A stretch of 10,509 nucleotides of DNA from Oscillospiraceae bacterium (lineage in GTDB: Bacteria; Bacillota; Clostridia; Oscillospirales; Oscillospiraceae): the NCBI GenBank assembly GCA_028691385.1, contig JAQUZL010000069.1:1-10509 (forward strand), in the 5' to 3' direction. The position numbers and the translations under genes were made by a program. The notes below the pieces were generated by a model, which saw nothing but the letters and a program-made list of their open reading frames with translations, was not told the DNA's origin and did no database searches. The stretch's first letter is position 1. The number at the start of each line of letters is the position of its first letter. This document shows positions 1-6,067 of this stretch, piece after piece.

Positions 1-438
1 ACTCCTCGGGACTAGCTGACCTAAATTCGTTCGTTGCAATGTTTCGCTTATAGCAGTAACAGTATAGGTGTCCTTTGACGTGTATTTGCCCAGCGGCTTG
101 CCGCCCAAAAGATGCTTTTTTGCAATCTCGGTGGCCTTTTTCGCATTCATCAGCACATAGGTGATTTTCGGTTTGCCCGGCGCCATGACCTCCACCACCG
201 GCTCAAATTGGCACAGGCCGACGCAGCCGGTGGAAACCAGCTCCACCCGGTCGGCGACGCCAAGCTGCGTCACCGCAGCGCGCAGCGCCTCCATCACCGC
301 CCCCGCGCCCGCGGCCATGCCGCAGGTGGCCATGCCCACAATCACGCGGGTTTTGTCTGCTTCCGGCGGGCGAAGCCCCACGGTGCGCCGGAGCTTACTC
401 TGCATGGTGAGAAGATCGGACAATGTCAGCGTTTTCAT
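1..438 (-). CDS. Thioredoxin-like [2Fe-2S] ferredoxin, 3' end cut by window edge
   Basis: Small soluble electron carrier with a thioredoxin-like [2Fe-2S] fold, as found between the NuoE-like and NuoF-like genes of clostridial hydrogenase/NADH dehydrogenase clusters. The 146 visible residues contain the block VGMATCGMAAGA (Cys39) and the block STGCVGLCQFEP (Cys72, Cys76), which is the usual three-cysteine pattern of this small family as I know it. The ATG at 438 follows GGGAGGATCGCC and lies only 12 bases after the stop of the NuoE-like gene, so the two are co-transcribed. Recognisable family sequence ends near residue 120 (GGKPLGKYT), where most relatives stop. Here the frame stays open for at least 26 more residues of different, more AT-rich character up to the edge. 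A frameshift, a junction or contig-end sequence is possible. The family call is fairly sure; the exact redox partner is not visible. Confidence 0.8.
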   Translation of the reverse strand, partial: MKTLTLSDLLTMQSKLRRTVGLRPPEADKTRVIVGMATCGMAAGAGAVMEALRAAVTQLGVADRVELVSTGCVGLCQFEPVVEVMAPGKPKITYVLMNAKKATEIAKKHLLGGKPLGKYTSKDTYTVTAISETLQRTNLGQLVPRS

Positions 439-450
439 GGCGATCCTCCC

Positions 451-954
451 TTACAGATTGCGGTATTTTTGCAAAATACCCTCGATTTGATCGACTTCCA
501 CATGCCCATAGACGTCATCGTCCACCAAAAGCACCGGCGCAAGGCCGCATGCGCCCACGCAGCGGCACACGTCCAGCGAAAACAGCCCATCGCTTGTGCA
601 CTCGCCGCCGCTGATGCCAAGCACCTCGGATACCCGATTTAAGATGTTGCGCGCGCCTTTCACATAGCAGGTGGTTCCCATACAGACGGAGATGTGGTGC
701 CGTCCCTGGGGGAACAGATTAAACATGGAGTAAAATGTGGCGATGGAGTAAATTTCCTCCACGGGATGTCCGGTTGCATCGGAAATCATGGTTTGCACCT
801 GTATGGGCAGATAGCCATAGATCTCCTGCGCGTGCTGCATGATTGTCATCAGAGAGCCGGGGATATCCTTGCACGCGGCAATGGCGGCCATCAGCTGCGC
901 TTTTTGCTCCGGCGTTCCGCCGAACGGTGCAATCTGGGGATGAGTCATTGACAT
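451..954 (-). CDS. NuoE/HydC-like [2Fe-2S] subunit of NADH dehydrogenase or bifurcating hydrogenase
   Basis: Homologue of the 24-kDa NuoE subunit of complex I, which in anaerobes is also the small subunit of electron-bifurcating [FeFe] hydrogenases and NAD-dependent formate dehydrogenases. It passes electrons between the flavin subunit (NuoF/HydB) and other Fe-S centres in the cytoplasm. The 167-residue product matches the family length. An N-terminal helical domain (about 1-80) is followed by the thioredoxin-like domain with the four cluster ligands Cys91-x4-Cys96 (CMGTTC) and Cys132-x3-Cys136 (CVGAC), then GLAPV. I chose the ATG at 954 because AAGGAGG precedes it by six bases. The open frame continues upstream to 1089, but that stretch has no ribosome binding site and overlaps the promoter. 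It is first in an operon with the small ferredoxin downstream; a NuoF-like gene probably lies beyond the window. Hydrogenase versus formate dehydrogenase cannot be decided here. Confidence 0.9.
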   Translation of the reverse strand: MSMTHPQIAPFGGTPEQKAQLMAAIAACKDIPGSLMTIMQHAQEIYGYLPIQVQTMISDATGHPVEEIYSIATFYSMFNLFPQGRHHISVCMGTTCYVKGARNILNRVSEVLGISGGECTSDGLFSLDVCRCVGACGLAPVLLVDDDVYGHVEVDQIEGILQKYRNL

Positions 955-999
955 GGTGATCCTCCTTGTAGCTGGGATATGGAGCGACATACTACTCTG

Positions 1000-1028
1000 T
1001 TTATAAACGCTGGGGCAAGGATTGTCTA
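1000..1028 (-). promoter_or_regulatory. Sigma-A-type promoter of the NuoE-like/ferredoxin operon
   Basis: On the minus strand TAGACA (1028-1023) and TATAAA (1005-1000) are separated by exactly 17 bases. Each differs by one base from TTGACA and TATAAT. Transcription would start near 993, giving a leader of about 40 bases before the ATG at 954. No GG-N10-GC element was found upstream of this operon, so it appears not to depend on the neighbouring sigma-54. Confidence 0.65.
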
Positions 1029-1085
1029 TACTATTTGCCAGATGCTGTAAAAATAAAGGATAAAAGTTTTTGGGGACAAGCAAAA

Positions 1086-1123
1086 GCAATCCTTATTGAT
1101 TCCCCGGGCGGGGAATGGATTGC
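1086..1123 (-). other. Interrupted inverted repeat between two minus-strand operons
   Basis: The outer arms GCAATCC (1086-1092) and GGATTGC (1117-1123) enclose the inner arms ATTCCCC (1099-1105) and GGGGAAT (1110-1116). The inner loop is GGGC, and a six-base bulge (TTATTG) lies on one side only. It sits between the terminator of the activator gene and the promoter of the NuoE-like operon. On the minus strand it is followed by TTTTGCTT, so it could be a second, weak terminator. A regulatory role is not shown. Confidence 0.45.
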
Positions 1124-1133
1124 GGGAAATCCG

Positions 1134-1166
1134 ACAAAACCGACAGGCGTTGCCTGCCGGTTTTGT
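1134..1166 (-). terminator. Rho-independent terminator of the rpoN/activator operon
   Basis: The 15-base arms ACAAAACCGACAGGC (1134-1148) and GCCTGCCGGTTTTGT (1152-1166) pair with a single mismatch around the three-base loop GTT. The hairpin begins three bases after the TGA of the activator gene. On the minus strand the stem closes with TTTTGT, which supplies the U-rich tail. The A-rich opposite arm could act on plus-strand transcripts, but no plus-strand gene is present here. Confidence 0.8.
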
Positions 1167-1169
1167 GCT

Positions 1170-2702
1170 TCATTCTTCGGAGCTTGCCACGCCAAAATAT
1201 TTCATTCTGCGCAAAAAGGTCGGCTGGGAGATGCCCAACGCGGCAGCGGCTTTGCGCGTGCTGTGATATTTGCGGATTGCATTGGAAATGATGACCTTCT
1301 CATAGGAGTCCATCATGGAGCGCAGATCGGTGCCGGACAGCGGAGCCGAGGCTACGCGGTTGCCGGTAATGGCGGCGTCTGCATCGGCGCTGGTGATTTC
1401 GGAAAATTCGCCGATGACCACCAGCCGCTCCACCGTGTGTTCCAGATCGCGGACGTTGCCCGGCCAGTCGTGGGACTCCAGGCGAAGCAGCGCGCCGGCC
1501 TCAAAGAACTTGTCCCGGTCATATTTCTGGTTGAACTTGGCGAGAAATGCCGCAGCCAGCGCCGGAATATCGCCGTCGCGCTCCCGCAGCGGCGGCAGAT
1601 TGATGGGCACCACGTTTAGCCGGTAGTACAAATCCTCGCGGAACGTGCCCTCCTGCACCATGGTCTGCAGGTCGCGGTTGGAAGCGGCAATGAAGCGGAT
1701 GTCGATTTTCACCGCGCCGCTGCCGCCGATGCGCATGATTTCGCGCTCCTGAATGACGCGCAGGAGCTTGGTCTGCATGATCATCGGCAGCGACTCCACC
1801 TCATCAAGCAGCACTGTGCCGCCGTTGGCGGTTTCCAGCAGGCCGATTTTCCGCTTGTTCAGCGCGCCGGTAAACGCGCCCTTTTCGTAGCCGAACAGCT
1901 CCGATTCAAACAGCGTTTCCGGAATGGCGGAGCAGTTGATGCAGATATAGGGCTTGTCCGCGCGGTTGGACTTGGCCACAATCTCCCGGGAAACCACTTC
2001 CTTGCCGGTGCCGGTTTCACCGGTGATGAGCACTGTGACGTCGCTGCGGGCAACCTGCCCAATGAGATATTTCACGTTGCCCATCTGCTTGCAGTTGCCG
2101 ATCAGGCTGCTTTCGCCGGAATTTTGCATGTGCTCATATTTGAGCTGGTGCTCCAGACGGTGAATTTGGCTGCGCAGACGCATGGTCCAGGTGAGATCGC
2201 GCACCACCGCGTCCACAAACGCCACCTCGCCGTTGCGCTGATAGACCGGCACGCAGACATAGAGCACGTAAAGGTCGTTGTTTTGTAGCTGGGTGATGCC
2301 GGACACGATGCATTTGGTGCTGGCGGCAATCAGGGACAGCCGCGGCCAGCGGCCGTCTGCGGGCTGCACAATTTCGTGGTCGTCCAGCTCGTCAATCAGC
2401 TCGTTGACGGTGTTGTGGGTGTAGCCGAATTTATAGCTGATGGCCGGGGCAAAGACGCCCGTGGTCCACATTTCTTCTATGTTCTTTCCGATCATTTCCT
2501 CCGGCGGAATGCCGAAAATGTGCTCGCAGGTCTTATTGGCGTTGGTAATCATCCCATCCGGGCGGACAATATAGAACGCATCGCCGCAGAAATCGCTCAT
2601 TTCAAATGAGGTGATGAGCGGCGGGTCAAAATGGGACTGATTGATGATCAGGACGTTTTCCTGTTCGGGCTCGGCAAACTGTGCGGGTGTCAGAGATGGC
2701 AT
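1170..2702 (-). CDS. Sigma-54-dependent transcriptional activator (PAS, AAA+, Fis-type HTH)
   Basis: Bacterial enhancer-binding protein that opens sigma-54 promoters using ATP. Its 510 residues contain an N-terminal PAS sensor region (about 35-170, beginning near YIVRPDGMITNAN) and a linker helix (about 175-192). The AAA+ domain (about 198-430) carries Walker A GETGTGKE (228-235), the sigma-54 contact loop GAFTGA (275-280), Walker B TVLLDE (296-301) and WPGNVRDLE (413-421). A Fis-type helix-turn-helix lies at about 467-505. There is no receiver domain, so it is probably a one-component sensor of a small molecule or redox state rather than part of a two-component pair. The ATG at 2702 follows AAAGGACC at normal spacing. 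It lies 23 bases downstream of rpoN in the same operon and ends at a terminator. The nearby GTGATTC dyads and the two GG-N10-GC promoters are the obvious candidate targets. The effector is unknown. Confidence 0.93.
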   Translation of the reverse strand: MPSLTPAQFAEPEQENVLIINQSHFDPPLITSFEMSDFCGDAFYIVRPDGMITNANKTCEHIFGIPPEEMIGKNIEEMWTTGVFAPAISYKFGYTHNTVNELIDELDDHEIVQPADGRWPRLSLIAASTKCIVSGITQLQNNDLYVLYVCVPVYQRNGEVAFVDAVVRDLTWTMRLRSQIHRLEHQLKYEHMQNSGESSLIGNCKQMGNVKYLIGQVARSDVTVLITGETGTGKEVVSREIVAKSNRADKPYICINCSAIPETLFESELFGYEKGAFTGALNKRKIGLLETANGGTVLLDEVESLPMIMQTKLLRVIQEREIMRIGGSGAVKIDIRFIAASNRDLQTMVQEGTFREDLYYRLNVVPINLPPLRERDGDIPALAAAFLAKFNQKYDRDKFFEAGALLRLESHDWPGNVRDLEHTVERLVVIGEFSEITSADADAAITGNRVASAPLSGTDLRSMMDSYEKVIISNAIRKYHSTRKAAAALGISQPTFLRRMKYFGVASSEE

Positions 2703-2725
2703 CTTGCGGTCCTTTCTCGGTGGGT

Positions 2726-4057
2726 TTACTGCCGGCGCGCGCGGGCATTGGCGATACCAAGCAGCTCCCGATACTTTACAACGGTTCTTCGTGCGACCTG
2801 CGTGCCGCCCTGCGCAAGCGCGTCGGCGATGGCCTGATCGCTCAGCGGGTGATGCGCGTCCTCGGATGCGAGCAAGCTGCGAATCTGGTCGAGCACGCTG
2901 CTCTGGGTCTGCGCGGAAACGCCGACGGCGCTGACGATCATGCGCCGCAGGGCGATGCAGCCGCCCGGCCAGCTGAGATATTTGCCGCGAATGGCGCGGC
3001 TGACGGTGGATTTATGGCAGCCGACATGATCGGCGATTTGGTCAAGGGACAGCGGCCGCAGCGCGCCGCCCGCCGTAAAGAAGTCTGATTGAATCTCCAA
3101 AATCATCCGGGCGATTTCCAGCATGGTTTCCCGGCGGTGCTCCACGGCGGCCATGATCAGCTTGGCGTGCCCGATGCGGTTGGCAAGATAGGCGCTGGCT
3201 TCTGCGTCGCCCGCAGCGCGCAGCAGCGCGGTGTAGTAGCGGCTGATGCCGATGGTGCCGACCCAATTGTCGTTCAGCTCCAGCTTCCAAGTGCCATCGG
3301 CTAAGGGCGTTGCCTGCAGGTCGGGAATCACGCAGGGCGCGCTTTCCTGCGTATAGGCGGCGCCGGGGCGCGGGTCAAGGGTGCGGATGAGCGCGAGGGC
3401 CTGCTCTGTTTCCGGCAGGCTCAGCCCGCATTTGGCGGCAATTCCGGCGGCGGACGAGGTGGCGACTGCGCCAAGGCAGCCGCCTGCAATCATCTCCGCC
3501 GCGACGCAGCGGGGCGAAAGCGCCTTCAGCTGCAGCATCAGACATTCGGAAAGGTCGCGCGCGCCAATGCCGAACGGCTCAAGGCTTTGCAGCATGGTGA
3601 GCGCCTGCTGGGCGCACGCCGCGTCACACCGGCAGGCAGCTGCAATCTCCGGCAGCGTGAGCCGAAGCCGGCCATCCTCATCGAGATTACCGATCAAATA
3701 GGAGACGGCAGCGCGCAGCGCCGGGCGCAGCCGGTCAAAGTCAATTTGCATCCGCAGGTGCTGTTCGAGGGTTTCTTCGTCGCCGCAGGGGATCTCCGGC
3801 ACGGTAAAATCATCGTCGGCAGCGCTGTATTCCGGCCGCTCATAGGTGCCCTCACTGCCGCGCAGCCACCGACCGACGGATAAATCCTGCTCGTACTGCT
3901 TGCGGTCGCGAATCAGATCGATCAGGGGATTTTCCTCCTGCGCGCTGTCAAGGTAAGCGCTCAGCTCGTCGCCGGTCATGGACAGGACATTTAATTGTAG
4001 GATCTGGTACTGCTGCAGCTCCTGCCGCTGTACCTGTTGCTGCGAAATGCCAGCCAC
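2726..4057 (-). CDS. rpoN: RNA polymerase sigma-54 factor (RpoN/SigL)
   Basis: Sigma-54 directs RNA polymerase to -24/-12 promoters and stays inactive until an AAA+ activator remodels it. The 443-residue product has the Gln/Leu-rich activator-interacting region I (about 5-48, ending EENPLIDL), a short acidic linker, the core-binding domain (about 95-270), a helix-turn-helix near 336-361 (DQIADHVGCHKSTVSRAI) and the signature RpoN box ARRTVVKYRE (422-431) that reads the -24 element. It is slightly shorter than most family members but complete. The start is a GTG at 4057 preceded by AAGGGAG about ten bases upstream; the next ATG would delete half of region I. It heads an operon with the activator gene. 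In many Firmicutes rpoN (sigL) is unlinked to its activators, so this direct coupling is informative. Confidence 0.95.
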   Translation of the reverse strand: MAGISQQQVQRQELQQYQILQLNVLSMTGDELSAYLDSAQEENPLIDLIRDRKQYEQDLSVGRWLRGSEGTYERPEYSAADDDFTVPEIPCGDEETLEQHLRMQIDFDRLRPALRAAVSYLIGNLDEDGRLRLTLPEIAAACRCDAACAQQALTMLQSLEPFGIGARDLSECLMLQLKALSPRCVAAEMIAGGCLGAVATSSAAGIAAKCGLSLPETEQALALIRTLDPRPGAAYTQESAPCVIPDLQATPLADGTWKLELNDNWVGTIGISRYYTALLRAAGDAEASAYLANRIGHAKLIMAAVEHRRETMLEIARMILEIQSDFFTAGGALRPLSLDQIADHVGCHKSTVSRAIRGKYLSWPGGCIALRRMIVSAVGVSAQTQSSVLDQIRSLLASEDAHHPLSDQAIADALAQGGTQVARRTVVKYRELLGIANARARRQ

Positions 4058-4090
4058 GACGAAACACTCCCTTTATAGTTATTTTCTATT

Positions 4091-4119
4091 ATTATAGTGC
4101 AAATTCGACAAAAGTACCA
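4091..4119 (-). promoter_or_regulatory. Probable promoter of the rpoN/activator operon
   Basis: On the minus strand a perfect -10 hexamer TATAAT (4096-4091) lies about 35 bases upstream of the GTG start. The hexamer 17 bases further upstream (TGGTAC, 4119-4114) is a poor -35, so the assignment rests mainly on the -10. The surrounding 4071-4120 is clearly AT-rich compared with the genes. Confidence 0.4.
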
Positions 4120-4137
4120 GATGGTGACAAGAGAAAA

Positions 4138-4171
4138 TCAAGCCGCCATTTTATGAAAAATAGCGGCTTGA
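4138..4171 (-). terminator. Rho-independent terminator of the AEC transporter gene
   Basis: The arms TCAAGCCGC (4138-4146) and GCGGCTTGA (4163-4171) are extended by ATTTT/AAAAT pairing after one mismatch, around a four-base loop. The hairpin begins four bases after the TGA of the transporter gene. On the minus strand it is followed by TTTTCTCTT. It separates the transporter transcript from the rpoN operon. Confidence 0.8.
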
Positions 4172-4175
4172 CAAA

Positions 4176-5108
4176 TCAGCCAAGGCTGGCGGGTGAAACG
4201 GTCACGGCCAGCACCGTGACCACAATCATGGCAAGGACAATGGTGATGGAGCAGGCAAGACTGGGCAGCGTTCCGTCGCCGGTGGCAAGCTCGGTGAGCG
4301 CCACCGGTGTGGCCGGGATGGGCGCAAAGGCGATCATGGCCAGCACATATCGGATTTCTGCGGAAAACGGCAGGACAAACACGGCGATGAGAAAGAGCCC
4401 CGCAGCGCCCGCCATGCGGGTTACCACCACGGTTGCCACCTGCTTTGCGTGCTGCGCGTCCAGCGTCAGCTCAAACATGACGCCGATCATTAAAAAGCTG
4501 AGAAAGCTGTTGGCACTGCCGATAATGCCGGTGAGCTGCAGCACGCCTGCCGGAATGGCAAGGTTCAGCAGGCTGATGAGCAGCAGCGCGCAGTAGGTGA
4601 GAAAGGGCGCGGAATGCGCCAGCTTCTGCACGGTGCCCCGCAGCGCGTCCTTCAGCGCTCCGCTCTCCAGACGCCCGGCCAGCAGCGCATAGGAAAAGCC
4701 GGTGCAGGTGAGGGAATTGCCGATGTCGAACATGCAGGCTACCACCACGCCCGTCGGGCCCACAAAGCTTTGGGCAAAGGGAATGATGAATGTGCCGATG
4801 CTGTAGCCGGAGATGGTCAGCGGATAAAAGTATTTGCAGTTCTTGTCCTTACGCCGCGCAAGAAAAACGCCCACCGCCAGCATTACCAGGGTAGCGGCAA
4901 GCCCCACCAGCACAATGAGGTATAGCGCGCCGCTGCGCTGAAAGCCGGCGGCAAATGAGGTGATAACGGCGCACGGCAGCGTCAGATTCAGCACAATCTT
5001 GGAAAGTAACCGGTAGTCTGTTTCGCTAAAAAAATGGACTTTCTTTAATGCATAGCCACCGAAAATAATCAACAGAAATGAGAACGCTTTGGTCAGAATT
5101 GCGGCCAT
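4176..5108 (-). CDS. AEC-family membrane transporter
   Basis: Member of the auxin efflux carrier (AEC) family. Bacterial relatives with assigned roles move small organic acids such as malonate or malate, in either direction depending on the protein. The 310 residues form about ten hydrophobic segments: an N-terminal five-helix half with the family block NLTLPCAVI (about 41-49), a charged central break (LARRKDKN), the conserved GYSIGTFIIPF segment (about 100-110), and a second half ending in an Ala/Val-rich helix. The ATG at 5108 has GGAGG ten bases upstream. The gene is monocistronic, with a terminator at 4138-4171. A sigma-54 promoter about 210 bases upstream, pointing at it, indicates control by the linked activator together with the divergent TRAP operon. 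The substrate is not readable from sequence. Confidence 0.85.
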   Translation of the reverse strand: MAAILTKAFSFLLIIFGGYALKKVHFFSETDYRLLSKIVLNLTLPCAVITSFAAGFQRSGALYLIVLVGLAATLVMLAVGVFLARRKDKNCKYFYPLTISGYSIGTFIIPFAQSFVGPTGVVVACMFDIGNSLTCTGFSYALLAGRLESGALKDALRGTVQKLAHSAPFLTYCALLLISLLNLAIPAGVLQLTGIIGSANSFLSFLMIGVMFELTLDAQHAKQVATVVVTRMAGAAGLFLIAVFVLPFSAEIRYVLAMIAFAPIPATPVALTELATGDGTLPSLACSITIVLAMIVVTVLAVTVSPASLG

Positions 5109-5310
5109 AGGACATGCACCTCCATAATTAATACGCAGGGAAGAGCCGGAACATCACAGTGGGCACAGAAAAAGGCTGCTTCTCAACCAGTGAGAAACAG
5201 CCTTTTTCTCCATAAAGAGGGAGCTGGGAGATTTGGAAACAAAAATGAAAGAAGAAAGGATGTGAGTCCGCCTGTGCGTATGCTCACAGGCAGTGCCATT
5301 TGCTCACAGT
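5109..5310 (-). promoter_or_regulatory. Long 5' leader of the AEC transporter transcript
   Basis: If the sigma-54 promoter at 5320-5337 is used, transcription starts near 5310 and leaves about 200 untranslated bases. The leader contains a hairpin near its 5' end (GCCTGTG/CACAGGC, 5270-5276 and 5285-5291), two direct copies of CTGTGAGCA, and the terminator-like hairpin at 5167-5209. I recognise no known riboswitch class and no convincing leader peptide. Confidence 0.45.
5167..5209 (-). terminator. Terminator-like hairpin in the AEC transporter leader
   Basis: The arms AGAAAAAGGCTG (5167-5178) and CAGCCTTTTTCT (5198-5209) pair perfectly. After a C/A mismatch they continue as TTCTCA/TGAGAA around the five-base loop ACCAG. 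On the minus strand the stem runs into TTTTTCT, the form of an intrinsic terminator. No gene ends on the minus strand just upstream; the hairpin lies inside the predicted leader of the AEC gene, about 60 bases before its start. It could be an attenuator, or it could stop plus-strand or readthrough transcripts, since it is symmetric enough to work both ways. Confidence 0.7.
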
Positions 5311-5319
5311 TATATATAG

Positions 5320-5337
5320 TAGCAACGGATATGCCAC
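5320..5337 (-). promoter_or_regulatory. Sigma-54 (-24/-12) promoter of the AEC transporter
   Basis: The minus strand reads TGGCATATCCGTTGCTA, with GG at 5335-5334 and GC at 5323-5322 separated by exactly ten bases. This fits the TGGCAC-N5-TTGCW consensus at all but one core position (T for C). The predicted start is about 5310. It faces the AEC transporter and is divergent from the sigma-54 promoter at 5821-5838. Confidence 0.75.
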
Positions 5338-5507
5338 AAAGTGAAAATTACGACACAAATCAAGCATTTTCGGCTTTTCCCAATAAAATCACAGAAAACG
5401 AACCATTTTTGACGGGCACTTGGCAAGGAATGACCGGATTACAGTCAGGATTTGCAGCAAAAAACAACAAAAATGACGGATGTTTCGCAAAATGCCGATA
5501 CAGAAAT

Positions 5508-5532
5508 GAATCACTGCGTTCAGAAGTGATTC
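5508..5532. promoter_or_regulatory. Dyad A, candidate activator (UAS) site near the AEC promoter
   Basis: The eight-base arms GAATCACT (5508-5515) and AGTGATTC (5525-5532) are perfect inverted repeats with a nine-base spacer. The centre lies about 210 bases upstream of the predicted AEC start and about 330 upstream of the TRAP start. The half-site AGTGATTC recurs in dyad B, though there the half-sites face each other in the opposite orientation. Confidence 0.6.
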
Positions 5533-5657
5533 GGTTTCACCAAAGGAATGGGCGGAAATGATGCCGAATTTGTGCAATAATTTTTCGATCCCGCGAGAGG
5601 ACAAAAGATTGTGCGATTTTCACAACGAAAAACGAGAAATTTGAAGAAAACAGAAAA

Positions 5658-5677
5658 GTGATTCAAACATGAATCAC
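5658..5677. promoter_or_regulatory. Dyad B, candidate activator (UAS) site near the TRAP promoter
   Basis: A 20-base palindrome, GTGATTCAAACATGAATCAC, with perfect eight-base arms around AACA. The centre lies about 180 bases upstream of the predicted TRAP operon start, within the usual distance for enhancer-binding proteins. It is the tightest dyad in the region, and with dyad A it gives four copies of GTGATTC in 170 bases. Confidence 0.65.
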
Positions 5678-5820
5678 AAAAAACACAGTAATTGCAAGGA
5701 TTACGAATGGAAAGCATGCCCGGAAATCCCGAAAAATGGATTTGTGCAAGATGCCGGACATTTTTTGCGAAATCCTTGTAAACGCGTTGCGGAAATTTTG
5801 CTGTGCGGGTTTGCCACGGT

Positions 5821-5838
5821 TTGGCACGGCGATTGCTA
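5821..5838 (+). promoter_or_regulatory. Sigma-54 (-24/-12) promoter of the TRAP operon
   Basis: The plus strand reads TTGGCACGGCGATTGCTA, with GG at 5823-5824 and GC at 5835-5836 separated by exactly ten bases. It matches TTGGCACG-N4-TTGCW completely. The predicted start is near 5848, about 220 bases before dctP. Linked rpoN and activator genes make this the natural target. Confidence 0.87.
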
Positions 5839-5847
5839 TTTAGAAAG

Positions 5848-6067
5848 GCATGAACAATGTCTGCGAAAAAAGTGCTGTGTGCAGTTCGGCAATGCCTGTA
5901 TGGAAGCATGCGACGCACACAATATGAAATAGTATGACACGCGCAGCCCCGCAACTGCCTCAGATGTTTTTTCCCAACCTGCGCCGCAGCAAAACACGCA
6001 TTGGCGCGTGGACGGGATGAACATAATAATTTTTGATTCTCACAAGCTGAGAAGGGAAGGAACGCAA
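5848..6067 (+). promoter_or_regulatory. Long 5' leader of the TRAP operon with hairpin before the RBS
   Basis: About 220 bases separate the predicted start from dctP. Just before the ribosome binding site is the palindrome TTCTCA (6037-6042), spacer CAAGC, TGAGAA (6048-6053). It abuts GGGAAGG (6054-6060), so as RNA it could affect access to the site. The same arms occur in the AEC leader at 5180-5196. No known riboswitch is recognised in the rest of the leader. Confidence 0.45.

Larger units (their letters stand above)
5338..5820. promoter_or_regulatory. AT-rich enhancer region between divergent sigma-54 promoters
   Basis: About 480 bases without a credible gene: open frames here lack ribosome binding sites, family resemblance and the codon use of the neighbours. 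The stretch is distinctly more AT-rich than the genes on both sides. It holds the two GTGATTC dyads (5508-5532 and 5658-5677) and a weaker dyad TTGTG-N7-CACAA (5609-5625). Short words recur: ATTTGTGCAA at 5568 and 5740, ATGCCG at 5492, 5561 and 5751, and TTTCGCAAAA at 5483 on the plus and 5771-5762 on the minus strand. The size and AT content suit looping between a distal activator and sigma-54 polymerase. Confidence 0.6.

Noticed and set aside
1020..1045. TGGCAAATAGTATAGAC on the minus strand upstream of the NuoE-like gene as a sigma-54 promoter
   Set aside because: No GC follows GG at ten bases, and a good sigma-A-type promoter overlaps this position.
955..1089. Upstream extension of the NuoE-like protein to a start at 1089
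   Set aside because: The extension lacks a ribosome binding site, covers the promoter, and has no counterpart in NuoE proteins; the ATG at 954 has an ideal AAGGAGG.
5411..5426. TTGGCAAGGAATGACC as a third sigma-54 promoter
   Set aside because: It has the -24 half, but the bases ten positions after GG are CC, not GC.
5857..5937. Possible 26-residue leader peptide (MSAKKVLC...) before dctP
   Set aside because: Its AAAGG would lie at or before the predicted transcription start near 5848, so it would not be part of the mRNA. It shows no run of regulatory codons.
5520..5954. Open frames within the control region, for example 5520-5954 minus and 5190-5561 plus
   Set aside because: None has a good ribosome binding site or recognisable sequence, and they overlap the sigma-54 promoters, the dyads or the AEC leader hairpin.
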